64,000 bases of DNA from Clostridium_AI sp964409685 (GTDB lineage Bacteria; Bacillota; Clostridia; Lachnospirales; Lachnospiraceae), in contig CAYPEJ010000011.1 of assembly GCA_964409685.1 (NCBI GenBank), positions 62,001-126,000 of the forward strand, in the 5' to 3' direction. Positions 1 to 9,036 of the stretch are shown here, one piece after another. Under the pieces are notes generated by a model that did no database searches, had not been told where the DNA came from, and saw only the letters and a list, made by a program, of their open reading frames with translations. A program made the position numbers and the translations under genes. How positions within the stretch are numbered: the stretch's first letter is position 1; every line of letters starts with the position of its first letter.

Positions 1-666
1 GCAGATACCACATCGAAAAAAGGTGGCCATGAGGAAATTTTATCCGCATTTAAAAATCAAGAGGCGGATATTTTAATTGGAACACAGATGATTGTAAAAG
101 GGCATGATTTTCCAAATGTAACATTGGTGGGAGTTATCGCGGCAGATTTGTCCTTGTTCTCAGCAGATTATCGTTCCTCGGAGCGAACATTTCAACTACT
201 TGCACAGGCGGCTGGTCGTGCAGGGCGTGGAGAATTAGATGGTGAAGTAGTCATCCAGACTTATCAGCCAGACCATTACAGTATCGTAGCTTCAGCAAAA
301 GAAGATTATAAACAGTTCTATGAACAAGAAATCGCGTATCGAACTTTAATGGCGTATCCGCCTGCCGAGCATATGGTGGCGATTATGATTACGTCAAAAG
401 AGGAAGAAAAAGCACAAATTGCAGGGAAAGTGTTATATAATAAAGTAGCATTTTATCAGCATGAAAATGAGGTAAAAACAATCGGTCCAGTAAAGGCATC
501 GATTGGTAAAATAAATGATATTTATCGTTGGGTAATTTACCTAAAGAGTAAAGACTATGAGATTTTAAAAGAAATCAAAAATACGTTAGAAGACTATATG
601 GAACAAGAAGAATTTTTTAAGAAATGTTCTGTGCAGTTTGATTTCGACCCAATCCATAGTTATTAG
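1..666 (+). CDS. priA: Primosomal helicase PriA, 3' part
   Basis: C-terminal 221 residues of the replication-restart helicase PriA (N'), which reloads the replisome at stalled forks. The frame is open from base 1, so the gene runs in from the left edge; the first in-frame ATG (base 88) is internal, within GTQMIVKGHDF. Visible helicase motifs are the GTQM-KGHDFP block (around bases 79-114) and the arginine-finger motif VI, QAAGRAGRGELDGEVVIQT (around 205-261). About the last 30 percent of a usual PriA is present. Directly followed by def at 18 bp, the same order as in Bacillus. The identification is firm; the N-terminal DNA-binding domain and the zinc-binding cysteines are largely outside the window. 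Confidence 0.95.
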   Translation, partial: ADTTSKKGGHEEILSAFKNQEADILIGTQMIVKGHDFPNVTLVGVIAADLSLFSADYRSSERTFQLLAQAAGRAGRGELDGEVVIQTYQPDHYSIVASAKEDYKQFYEQEIAYRTLMAYPPAEHMVAIMITSKEEEKAQIAGKVLYNKVAFYQHENEVKTIGPVKASIGKINDIYRWVIYLKSKDYEILKEIKNTLEDYMEQEEFFKKCSVQFDFDPIHSY

Positions 667-684
667 AAAGAGAGGAAGAAAAGT

Positions 685-1176
685 ATGGCATTACGTAATA
701 TTAGACAAATGGGAGATCCAGTTTTAGAAAAAAAATCAAAAGAAATCAAGGAGGTTACTCCAAAGATTCTTGAACTAATTGATGATATGCTTGATACTAT
801 GTATGAAGCACAGGGTGTAGGTTTAGCAGCACCTCAGGTTGGAATTTTAAAAAGAGTAGTTGTAATTGATTGTTCTATGGAAGAAGATGCAGAGCCATTA
901 ATTTTAATCAATCCAGAGATCTTAGAAACAGATGGTGAACAAACAGGTTATGAAGGATGTTTAAGCTTACCAGGAAAATCCGGTATTGTAACTCGTCCAA
1001 ACTATGCAAAAGTAAGAGCATTTAATGAAAATATGGAAGAAATAATTGTTGAAGGTACAGAATTACTTGCTCGTGCACTATGCCATGAAATCGAACACTT
1101 AGATGGTCATATGTATGTAGAAAAAGTAGAAGGTGATTTAGTAGATACTGCTTCTTTATATGAAGATGAAGAATAA
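685..1176 (+). CDS. def: Peptide deformylase
   Basis: Removes the N-formyl group from nascent proteins in the cytosol, a metal-dependent hydrolysis. All three family motifs are intact: GVGLAAPQVG at 44-53, EGCLS at 90-94 with metal ligand Cys92, and HEIEH at 134-138 giving ligands His134 and His138 and catalytic Glu135. At 163 residues it has the usual length. The ATG is preceded by GAGAGGA. It sits between priA and fmt, so the enzymes that remove and add the formyl group are co-transcribed. Confidence 0.97.
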   Translation: MALRNIRQMGDPVLEKKSKEIKEVTPKILELIDDMLDTMYEAQGVGLAAPQVGILKRVVVIDCSMEEDAEPLILINPEILETDGEQTGYEGCLSLPGKSGIVTRPNYAKVRAFNENMEEIIVEGTELLARALCHEIEHLDGHMYVEKVEGDLVDTASLYEDEE

Positions 1177-1215
1177 TGGGTAGAATACTATTTTTACTAT
1201 GCTAGGAGGAATGAA

Positions 1216-2148
1216 ATGAGAGTTGTGTTTATGGGTACACCTGATTTTTCAGTACCAACATTACAAAAAATAATTGATGCAGGGCATGAAGTGGTTGCAG
1301 TAGTAACTCAGCCAGATAAACCAAAGGGTAGAGGAAAAGCAATGCAGTTCTCACCTGTAAAAGAGGTAGCTGTGAAACACGATATTCTAGTATTACAGCC
1401 AAAAAGAATTAAACAAAATGAAGAATTCTATCAAGAAGTGAAAGCTTTAAATGCAGATGTATTCGTTACGGTTGCATTTGGTCAGATGCTTCCACAAGAA
1501 ATTTTAGATTTACCAAGATACGGATGTGTCAATGTACACGCTTCCTTATTACCAAAATATCGTGGTGCTGCACCAATTCAATGGGTGATTCTTGATGGCG
1601 AAACAGAATCTGGTGTTACAACGATGATGACAGATATCGGTATTGATACTGGTGATATGCTCTTAAAAGAAGTAATTCAACTAGATGAAAAAGAAACTGG
1701 TGGAAGTTTACACGATAAGTTATCTGTAATTGGTGGAGACTTATTAATAGAAACATTAAAGCAGTTAGAAGCAGGAACCATTACTAGAATTCCTCAAGGT
1801 GAAACACCAACAAGATATGCAAAAATGCTTACAAAGGATATTGGTAAAATTGATTTTACAAAATCTGCAGTTGAAATTGAACGACTCATTCGTGGTTTAA
1901 ATCCTTGGCCAAGTGCATATACGTCCTTACATGGAAAGACTTTAAAAATATGGGATGCCAATGTCGTAGAAGTTACAAGTGAAGGAAAACCAGGTGAGAT
2001 TATCGCAGTTGGTAAGAAAAGTTTTACTGTTATGACAGGTGAGAAAGCACTTGAAATTATGGAACTTCAATTAGAAGGTAAGAAAAGAATGACAACAGAA
2101 GCCTTTTTACGTGGTTACACAGTGGAACAAGGTGAAGTTTTAGCTTAG
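1216..2148 (+). CDS. fmt: Methionyl-tRNA formyltransferase
   Basis: Transfers a formyl group from 10-formyl-THF to Met-tRNA(fMet), making the initiator for translation. The N-terminal Rossmann catalytic domain carries the signature NVHASLLPKYRGAAPI (106-121) with Asn106 and His108, and Asp144 in the DIGIDTGDM segment completes the catalytic set by comparison with the E. coli enzyme. The C-terminal OB-fold tRNA-binding part covers about residues 205-310. The start at 1216 follows AGGAGG; an ATG 5 bases earlier is out of frame and meets a stop at once. Normal length (310 residues). Confidence 0.97.
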   Translation: MRVVFMGTPDFSVPTLQKIIDAGHEVVAVVTQPDKPKGRGKAMQFSPVKEVAVKHDILVLQPKRIKQNEEFYQEVKALNADVFVTVAFGQMLPQEILDLPRYGCVNVHASLLPKYRGAAPIQWVILDGETESGVTTMMTDIGIDTGDMLLKEVIQLDEKETGGSLHDKLSVIGGDLLIETLKQLEAGTITRIPQGETPTRYAKMLTKDIGKIDFTKSAVEIERLIRGLNPWPSAYTSLHGKTLKIWDANVVEVTSEGKPGEIIAVGKKSFTVMTGEKALEIMELQLEGKKRMTTEAFLRGYTVEQGEVLA

Positions 2149-2159
2149 GAGGGATATCT

Positions 2160-2855
2160 ATGCCTTTTTACTATTATTATGATCCGACCTATATTTTAAT
2201 TTTAATCGGAATGGTTTTATCCTTGATTGCACAAGGTTATGTGAAATCCACTTATGCAAGATTTTCGCAAGTACACAGTCGTTCGGGTTTCACAGGTGCG
2301 CAAGTGGCAGAACGAATTTTACAGCGTTCAGGAATTTATGATGTAAGAATTGAACATGTCTCTGGTAATTTAACGGATCATTATGATTCTCGAGCAAAGG
2401 TAGTTAGACTCTCTGACGCAGTCTACGGTTCAAGTTCTGTTGCAGCACAAGCAGTAGCAGCACATGAATGTGGACATGTGATACAAGATGCAACTGGTTA
2501 CGGAGCACTTCGCTTCCGTAACAGTTTAGTTCCTGTAGCACAATTTGGAGCTAATATTTCTTGGCCATTAATCCTAATCGGATTTTTCTTAAATGGTAAC
2601 TTTTTAGTTACATTAGGTATCATATTGTTTTCCCTTGCGGTTTTATTTCAATTAGTAACACTTCCAGTAGAATTTAATGCATCTGGTCGTGCGTTAAAGA
2701 TTCTAGAACAAGAAGGTATTCTTGGAAAGGATGAAATCGGAAGTTCTAGAAAAGTGTTACGAGCAGCTGCACTTACTTATGTAGCAGCAGCGGCAGCATC
2801 AATATTACAGCTTCTTCGTCTATTACTCATTGCAAATAGAAGAAGTGACGACTAG
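2160..2855 (+). CDS. Membrane zinc neutral peptidase, YugP-like
   Basis: Predicted membrane-bound zinc metallopeptidase of the YugP type. The zincin motif HECGH is at 102-106 (ligands His102 and His106, catalytic Glu103). An N-terminal hydrophobic segment (about 8-26) and two C-terminal ones (about 130-166) anchor it, and an Ala/Leu-rich helix closes the protein (about 203-225). Substrate unknown. It starts at an ATG behind TAGGAGGG, 11 bp after fmt, and is followed 19 bp later by rsmB, so it is inserted into the otherwise classical fmt-rsmB pair. Family assignment is good; a role in protein quality control would be inference only. Confidence 0.88.
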   Translation: MPFYYYYDPTYILILIGMVLSLIAQGYVKSTYARFSQVHSRSGFTGAQVAERILQRSGIYDVRIEHVSGNLTDHYDSRAKVVRLSDAVYGSSSVAAQAVAAHECGHVIQDATGYGALRFRNSLVPVAQFGANISWPLILIGFFLNGNFLVTLGIILFSLAVLFQLVTLPVEFNASGRALKILEQEGILGKDEIGSSRKVLRAAALTYVAAAAASILQLLRLLLIANRRSDD

Positions 2856-2874
2856 GGGCTTAGGAGGATTAGTT

Positions 2875-4236
2875 ATGTCAAAAGAAACCAGTACGGTTAA
2901 TATTCGAGGACTAGTACTTGAAGCAGTTATGATGGTACTAGAGGAGAATAAGACAAGTAGTGAAGTAATCAGTGGAGTACTGGATAAATATCAGTTCCTT
3001 CCAAAACAGGAACGTGCATTTTTTACAAGACTTTGTGAAGGAACCATTGAGCGTGCTATTGAATTGGATTACGTTATCAATCAATTTTCCAAAGTAAAAG
3101 TTAAGAAAATGAAACCTGTGATTCGTACCATTATGAGAATGGGAACGTATCAGATTTTATATATGAATCAAGTGCCTGATAGTGCGGCTTGTAATGAATC
3201 TGTTAAACTAGCACAGAAAAAAGGATTCCATACATTAAAAGGATTTGTAAATGGTATCTTACGAAACATTAGTCGTAACAAAGAATCTTTACATTATCCA
3301 GATAAGAATAAGGACTTTCTTTCTTATTTAAATGTAACGTATTCCATGCCGATGTGGCTTCTCGAAAAGTGGAGTAAGGAGTATTCTAAAGAGGAGATTG
3401 AGGCAATGCTCCAATATTTTGAAAAAGAAAGTAAAACCACGATTCGTGTGAATACCAATAAAATTTCTGTTGAAGACTATCGTAAGAAGCTTGAAGAAGC
3501 GGGAGTTACGGTTACAGTAGGTCGTTACTGTAAAGAAGCATTACAAATTGAAAGTTATAATTCCATTCAAACATTACCAGGATTTGCAGAAGGGGAATTC
3601 GTTGTTCAAGACGAAAGCTCTATGTTAGCGGTTCAATGTGCGGGAATTGAAAAAGATATGCAAGTAATGGATGTATGCGCAGCACCAGGTGGTAAGACAA
3701 TGTTTGCAGCATGTTTATTAAATGGTACAGGTAAGGTTACAGCATGTGATATTTCTGATTACAAAGTGCAAAGAATTGAAGAAAATCTTAGTCGCATGGG
3801 AATACAAAACGTGGAAACAATGGTTCACGATGCAACGGAACTAAATGAAGATTGGATCGGTAAGATGGATGTTGTCATCGCAGACGTTCCATGTTCTGGT
3901 TTAGGGGTAATCGGTAAAAAATCAGATATTAAGTATAATTGTTCTATAGACGGAATAAATAATTTAAGAAGTATTCAAAGAGACATACTTAATATTGCGA
4001 GACAATATGTCAAAAAGGGTGGCGTATTGTTATTTAGCACTTGTACGGTTGCGCCAGAAGAAAATATACAAAATGCAGAGTGGTTTCAAGAGACATTTGA
4101 ATTTGACTATGAAAGTCTTGTTCCGTATATTCCAGAGGAACTTGCAGGTGGTACGGCAAAGGATGGTTATTTACAACTAATTCCAGGGATACATGAAACA
4201 GATGGATTTTTCATAGCAAGATTTAGAAAGAGATAG
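2875..4236 (+). CDS. rsmB: 16S rRNA m5C967 methyltransferase RsmB
   Basis: SAM-dependent cytosine-5 methyltransferase acting on 16S rRNA position 967 (Sun/Fmu family). An N-terminal NusB-like RNA-binding domain (about 1-140) is followed by the Rossmann methyltransferase domain: SAM-binding CAAPGGK at 268-274, motif IV DVPCSG with Cys340, and motif VI STCT with Cys390, the two-cysteine mechanism of the family. The frame extends upstream to an ATG at 2830, but that overlaps the preceding gene and lacks a ribosome site; the ATG at 2875 follows TTAGGAGG at 7 bp, so 453 residues are called. Confidence 0.95.
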   Translation: MSKETSTVNIRGLVLEAVMMVLEENKTSSEVISGVLDKYQFLPKQERAFFTRLCEGTIERAIELDYVINQFSKVKVKKMKPVIRTIMRMGTYQILYMNQVPDSAACNESVKLAQKKGFHTLKGFVNGILRNISRNKESLHYPDKNKDFLSYLNVTYSMPMWLLEKWSKEYSKEEIEAMLQYFEKESKTTIRVNTNKISVEDYRKKLEEAGVTVTVGRYCKEALQIESYNSIQTLPGFAEGEFVVQDESSMLAVQCAGIEKDMQVMDVCAAPGGKTMFAACLLNGTGKVTACDISDYKVQRIEENLSRMGIQNVETMVHDATELNEDWIGKMDVVIADVPCSGLGVIGKKSDIKYNCSIDGINNLRSIQRDILNIARQYVKKGGVLLFSTCTVAPEENIQNAEWFQETFEFDYESLVPYIPEELAGGTAKDGYLQLIPGIHETDGFFIARFRKR

Positions 4237-4239
4237 CAT

Positions 4240-5301
4240 ATGGAAGAGTTAAAAGAGTTAAAAGATTTAAAATCATGTAATTTCGAAGAAATTGCAATAG
4301 AAATGAAAGAAATCGGAGAGAAGGCATTTCGAGCAAAGCAAATTTACGAATGGCTTCATGTAAAACTTGTTTCTTCTTTTGATGAAATGACAAACTTATC
4401 AAAAGATTTACGTGAGAAATTAAAGAAACACTATGTACTTCATTCGGTAGAAGCAGTGGATAGCAGAACTTCAAAAGATGGGGAAACAACTAAGTTTCTA
4501 TTCCGCCTAAGCGATAACCGTATTATTGAAAGTGTACTGATGAAATATCATCACGGAAATAGTGTTTGTATATCATCACAAGTTGGTTGTCGTATGGGAT
4601 GTAATTTCTGTGCTTCTACAATCGATGGGTTAGAACGAAACTTAACAGCTTCTGAGATGTTAAGCCAGATTTACGAGATTCAGAAAATCAGTGGTGAACG
4701 CGTATCCAACATTGTTGTGATGGGTAGTGGTGAACCAATGGATAACTACGACAATCTCGTACAGTTTGTGCACATGATATCCGATGAACATGGATTAAAC
4801 ATTAGTCAAAGAAATATTACCGTGTCTACTTGTGGGTTAATGGATAAAGTAAAAAGACTAGCTGAAGAAAAATTACAAATTACATTAGCAATCTCTTTAC
4901 ATGCACCAAATGATACGCTTCGTAAAACATTGATGCCAGTTGCCAATAAATATTCTGTAACGGATATTATAGAAGGCTGTCGTTATTATTACGAGAAGAC
5001 AGGACGAAGACTGACATTTGAGTATAGTTTGGTAGAAGGTGTAAATGACAGTGAGGAACAAGCGAAAGAACTATGTCGATTACTAAAAGGATTAAATTGT
5101 CATGTGAATTTAATTCCAGTCAATCCGATTAAGGAAAGAAGTTATCGTCATTCCGCTATGCCGTTTATACAAAAATTTAAAAATATACTTGAAAAAAGTA
5201 GAATTAATGTTACTATAAGAAGGGAAATGGGTGCGGATATTGACGCTGCATGCGGACAGCTCAGAAAGAGCTATATGGATAATATGCAAAAGGGGGATTG
5301 A
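4240..5301 (+). CDS. rlmN: Dual-specificity 23S rRNA/tRNA methyltransferase RlmN
   Basis: Radical-SAM enzyme that C2-methylates A2503 of 23S rRNA and A37 of some tRNAs. The CxxxCxxC cluster motif CRMGCNFC gives Cys117, Cys121 and Cys124. The pair of mechanistic cysteines is present: Cys110 in CISSQVGC and the C-terminal one in DIDAACGQL. The GEPMDN segment matches the SAM-binding GGE-type motif. 353 residues is normal. It begins 3 bp after rsmB and its TGA is followed 2 bp later by the phosphatase start, indicating tight co-translation. Confidence 0.96.
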   Translation: MEELKELKDLKSCNFEEIAIEMKEIGEKAFRAKQIYEWLHVKLVSSFDEMTNLSKDLREKLKKHYVLHSVEAVDSRTSKDGETTKFLFRLSDNRIIESVLMKYHHGNSVCISSQVGCRMGCNFCASTIDGLERNLTASEMLSQIYEIQKISGERVSNIVVMGSGEPMDNYDNLVQFVHMISDEHGLNISQRNITVSTCGLMDKVKRLAEEKLQITLAISLHAPNDTLRKTLMPVANKYSVTDIIEGCRYYYEKTGRRLTFEYSLVEGVNDSEEQAKELCRLLKGLNCHVNLIPVNPIKERSYRHSAMPFIQKFKNILEKSRINVTIRREMGADIDAACGQLRKSYMDNMQKGD

Positions 5302-5303
5302 CA

Positions 5304-6023
5304 GTGAAGGCATTTTCCATTACTAATATTGGAATGCAGAGAAAGGTGAATCAGGATTATGTATATTGTAGGAAAGAATCCTTAGGAGGGCTTCCTAATT
5401 TATTTATTGTTGCAGATGGCATGGGAGGTCATAAAGCAGGCGATTTTGCGTCAAGGTGTTGTGTGGAAACGATGGTACAATCTGTCGAAAAGGATACTTT
5501 GAAATCTCCAGTCAGTATACTGGAACATGCAATTCGCAGATCCAATGAGGCGGTATTAGCACAGTCTCAGGAAAATAAAGAGTTAGAAGGTATGGGAACT
5601 ACAGTTGTTGTAGCTACCATAGTAAACAATATATTACATGTAGGTAACATAGGGGATTCGCGTTTATACGTGATAAGAGATAAAATTAAGCAGATAACGG
5701 AAGATCACTCTTTAGTTGAGACGATGGTTCGAACGGGAGAGATTATGCCAGAAGATGCAAAATTTCATCCGAACAAAAACATAATTACCAGGGCACTGGG
5801 GACTGATAAAGATGTAAAAGCAGATTTCTTTGAAGTGGAATTGGAACAGGAAGATTTCGTTCTTCTTTGTTCTGATGGTCTATCTAATATGGTAGATGAT
5901 AAAGAAATTCAAAGAGTGATTCAGGAAAGTCGTGATGTAGAAACTGCTTCCGAAGCTTTGATAGAACTAGCAAACAAGAATGGTGGAGCAGATAACATTG
6001 GAATTGTTATGGTTCAAGTCTAA
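5304..6023 (+). CDS. prpC: PP2C-type Ser/Thr phosphatase (PrpC/Stp)
   Basis: Manganese-dependent PPM phosphatase that reverses phosphorylation by the neighbouring PASTA kinase. Motifs in order: NQD near residue 16-18, metal-binding DGMGGHKAGD from Asp38, GMGTT, GDSRLY, DHSLV, CSDGL, and C-terminal DNIG with Asp230. 239 residues is typical of this short bacterial PP2C. A TTG at 5298 overlaps the rlmN stop and is in frame, but the run of five G (5292-5296) is only 1 bp from it. The GTG at 5304 has proper spacing and gives the family-like start MKAFSITNIG, so it is preferred. Confidence 0.94.
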   Translation: MKAFSITNIGMQRKVNQDYVYCRKESLGGLPNLFIVADGMGGHKAGDFASRCCVETMVQSVEKDTLKSPVSILEHAIRRSNEAVLAQSQENKELEGMGTTVVVATIVNNILHVGNIGDSRLYVIRDKIKQITEDHSLVETMVRTGEIMPEDAKFHPNKNIITRALGTDKDVKADFFEVELEQEDFVLLCSDGLSNMVDDKEIQRVIQESRDVETASEALIELANKNGGADNIGIVMVQV

Positions 6024-6069
6024 TTCAGAACATGGTTATCTTGGGTAGTTTAAGGTAAGGAGGAAGGCT

Positions 6070-8145
6070 ATGGTCAGACCAGGGATGCTCATTAGTGATA
6101 GATATGAGATAATTGAAAAAGTTGGATCGGGTGGAATGGCAGATGTGTATAAAGCGAAGTGCCATCGTTTAAATCGATTCGTCGCAATTAAAGTATTAAA
6201 AGCTGAATATAGTGAAGATGAAAACTTTGTTGACAAGTTCCGTGGGGAAGCACAGTCAGCAGCTGGTTTGTCTCATCCTAACATTGTAAATGTATACGAT
6301 GTTGGTGATGATGATGGTTTGCATTATATTGTCATGGAGCTTGTAGAAGGGATTACATTAAAAAGCTTCATTGAACGAAAAGGGAAATTAGAAGTAAAAG
6401 AAGCGTTAGGAATATCCATTCAGATTGCACAAGGTATGGAAGCTGCACATGCAAACCATATTATTCACAGAGATATTAAGCCTCAAAATATTATTATTTC
6501 CAGAGAAGGAAAAGTAAAAGTAACAGACTTTGGTATTGCCAAAGCAGCAACGTCCAATACAATCACATCCAATGCAATGGGTTCTGTGCATTACATTTCA
6601 CCAGAACAAGCAAGAGGCGGATATTGTGATGAAAAAAGTGATATCTATTCCTTAGGTATTACTATGTATGAGATGTTGACAGGTCGTGTTCCATTTACAG
6701 GGGACAATACGATTTCTGTTGCATTACTTCATATACAAGGAGAGGCAACTCCATTAAGAGATTTGGAACCATCCATTCCAATCAGTATTGATATGATTGT
6801 TCAAAAATGTATGCAGAAGAAACCAGAACGTCGTTATACTTCTGTATCCGAATTAATTAAAGATTTAAGAAGAGCAATCACCAATCCAAATGATGATTTT
6901 GTAAAAATACCACCAATGATGATTAATGACTCACCAACGATTCATATCTCTGATGATGAAATTAATCACATCAAGAGTGTAACCAAAGAAAATCCGACTG
7001 TATTACATGAAGAAGATGAACTTCTGAGTGAAGAACAGCCAGACGATGAGGACTACGAAGATGACGACGATGAGGATGATGTAGATCCAAAAGTGGAAAA
7101 GATGATGGTAATCGGTGGTGCAGTTGCAGGTATTGTTTTAATTGGTATTATCGTCTTTGTTGTATTTAAGATTTTTGCAGGTGGAAATGATAAAGAAGAG
7201 TTAGTTCTTCCAAGTGCAGAGCCATCTGTTACACAAGAAGTTGTAACACCAGAACCTACCGTTTCCGAAGAAACAAAAGTAGTGGTTCCAAATGTAGTAG
7301 GTAAAACAGTAGAAGAAGCAGAAAGATTATTAAAAGAAGCAGACATCCAATATGCAATCGAAAAAGAATACAATAGTTCTTATCAAGAAGGTTATGTATT
7401 TTCTGTGAATCCATCTGCACAAACTGAGATTACACCAAGTACAAAGGTGACAATTCAAGTGAGTAAAGGTGAAAAACTTGTTTCTATGATAGATGTAGGG
7501 GATATGCCTTTTGAGAAAGCAGAAAGAGATTTACAAGAAAAAGGATTTGCAGTGAAAAAGGAAACCATGTATAGTGAGTCTGTTGCAGAAGGAAATGTTG
7601 TAAAAACGGATCCTACGGTAGGTACAGAGGTAAGTGCAGGAACAACGGTAACCGTTTATGTAAGTTTAGGTAGAGAAAATGTATATGTTCCAGACTTGAC
7701 AAACTTAACAAAAGAACAAGCAGAAACTAAACTTCAAGAGGCTGGTCTATCATTAGGTAAAACAACTTACATGTATTCGGATAATTATAAAGAAGGTATA
7801 ATCTTCGAACAAGATTATTCTGTAAATTCAAAGGTAAAAGAAGGTACAGCCATCAATGTTAAGATTAGTTTAGGTGCTAACAAAACTTATAAATACTACG
7901 GTAGCGCAGTAATTAGCTACAATCCGTTTGAATTTGAAGATGAAAGTGGGTTAGTAGAAATTTATTTAACACAAGAAAATAATAGTAAAGTGGTATTTAG
8001 TGAAGAATGTACCTATGGTGATTTCCCACTTTCATTAGATGATGTGGAAGGTTACAATGAAACAAATGGAACGTTAACGATGTATGTAGATGGGGAAGCA
8101 AAGGGCGACTCTGTATCTATTTCGTTTACGAAGGTGGAGCAATAA
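6070..8145 (+). CDS. prkC: PASTA-domain Ser/Thr protein kinase PrkC
   Basis: Membrane Hanks-type kinase that senses peptidoglycan fragments and controls wall growth, stationary phase and, in spore formers, germination. Kinase domain: GSGGMADV loop (19-26), Lys41, HRDIKPQN (133-140, catalytic Asp135) and DFG (153-155). An extremely acidic juxtamembrane segment precedes one membrane helix (about 346-368). Three PASTA repeats follow at about 404-468, 469-536 and 538-605. The final 85 residues (606-691) form a further extracellular segment that is not a PASTA repeat and that I do not recognise. RBS AAGGAGG at 7 bp. Pairs functionally with the phosphatase just upstream. Confidence 0.95.
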   Translation: MVRPGMLISDRYEIIEKVGSGGMADVYKAKCHRLNRFVAIKVLKAEYSEDENFVDKFRGEAQSAAGLSHPNIVNVYDVGDDDGLHYIVMELVEGITLKSFIERKGKLEVKEALGISIQIAQGMEAAHANHIIHRDIKPQNIIISREGKVKVTDFGIAKAATSNTITSNAMGSVHYISPEQARGGYCDEKSDIYSLGITMYEMLTGRVPFTGDNTISVALLHIQGEATPLRDLEPSIPISIDMIVQKCMQKKPERRYTSVSELIKDLRRAITNPNDDFVKIPPMMINDSPTIHISDDEINHIKSVTKENPTVLHEEDELLSEEQPDDEDYEDDDDEDDVDPKVEKMMVIGGAVAGIVLIGIIVFVVFKIFAGGNDKEELVLPSAEPSVTQEVVTPEPTVSEETKVVVPNVVGKTVEEAERLLKEADIQYAIEKEYNSSYQEGYVFSVNPSAQTEITPSTKVTIQVSKGEKLVSMIDVGDMPFEKAERDLQEKGFAVKKETMYSESVAEGNVVKTDPTVGTEVSAGTTVTVYVSLGRENVYVPDLTNLTKEQAETKLQEAGLSLGKTTYMYSDNYKEGIIFEQDYSVNSKVKEGTAINVKISLGANKTYKYYGSAVISYNPFEFEDESGLVEIYLTQENNSKVVFSEECTYGDFPLSLDDVEGYNETNGTLTMYVDGEAKGDSVSISFTKVEQ

Positions 8146-9024
8146 ATGACAGGAAAGATAATTAAAGGTATAGCAGGCTTTTACTACGTTCATACACCCA
8201 ACGATAGGGTGTATGAATGTAAAGCCAAAGGTGTATTTCGTAATAAGAAAGTGAAGCCATTAGTAGGTGACAATGTTGAAATTGACGTCTTAGATGAAGA
8301 ATTGGGGACAGGTAATATTGTGGAAGTATTAGAACGTAGTAATGAACTAATTCGTCCAGCAGTTGCGAATGTAGACCAAGCGGTGATTATTTTTGCGGCT
8401 GCAAAGCCAGAACCAAACTTTAACTTATTAGATCGTTTCCTTGTTATGATGGTAAAACAAGATATTCCATGCGTCATCTGTTTTAATAAACAAGATGTTG
8501 CCAATGACGAACAACTAAGATTATTAGAAGAGACCTACGTACAATGTGGATATCAAGTTGTATTTACCAGTACCGTAACAGGCGATGGAATGGATGCATT
8601 TCGAGATTTATTAAAAAATAAAACGACTGTTCTTGCAGGTCCATCTGGGGTTGGAAAATCTTCTATTATCAATGAGATTAAACCAGAAGCACAGATGGAA
8701 ACTGGTGAAATTAGCCGTAAGATTGAACGTGGTAGACACACAACTAGACATTCTGAGTTATTCCATGTAAGTGATAATACCTACATTATGGATACACCAG
8801 GTTTTACATCACTTTACATTGATGGTATGGAAAAGGAAGAATTGAAAGAATATTTCTTAGAATTCGAAGAGTATGAACCATATTGTAAATTCAATGGATG
8901 TGTTCATATCAATGAACCAAAATGTGGTGTAAAAGAGGCACTAGATGAGGGTAAAATTAGTAAAATTCGATATGATAATTATAAATTTTTATATGAAGAA
9001 CTAAAACAACAGAAAAAGTATTAA
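8146..9024 (+). CDS. rsgA: Ribosome small-subunit maturation GTPase RsgA
   Basis: Circularly permuted GTPase that checks late 30S assembly. The N-terminal OB fold (about 1-70) is followed by the G motifs in permuted order: G4 NKQD at 114-117 comes before the P-loop GPSGVGKSS at 165-173 and G3 DTPGF at 216-220. The zinc knuckle is Cys247, Cys252, His254 and Cys260. The ATG directly abuts the prkC TAA, with the ribosome site GGTGG inside prkC. In Bacillus the homologue (CpgA) is a PrkC substrate, in keeping with this arrangement. Confidence 0.96.
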   Translation: MTGKIIKGIAGFYYVHTPNDRVYECKAKGVFRNKKVKPLVGDNVEIDVLDEELGTGNIVEVLERSNELIRPAVANVDQAVIIFAAAKPEPNFNLLDRFLVMMVKQDIPCVICFNKQDVANDEQLRLLEETYVQCGYQVVFTSTVTGDGMDAFRDLLKNKTTVLAGPSGVGKSSIINEIKPEAQMETGEISRKIERGRHTTRHSELFHVSDNTYIMDTPGFTSLYIDGMEKEELKEYFLEFEEYEPYCKFNGCVHINEPKCGVKEALDEGKISKIRYDNYKFLYEELKQQKKY

Positions 9025-9036
9025 GGATGGGATGAT

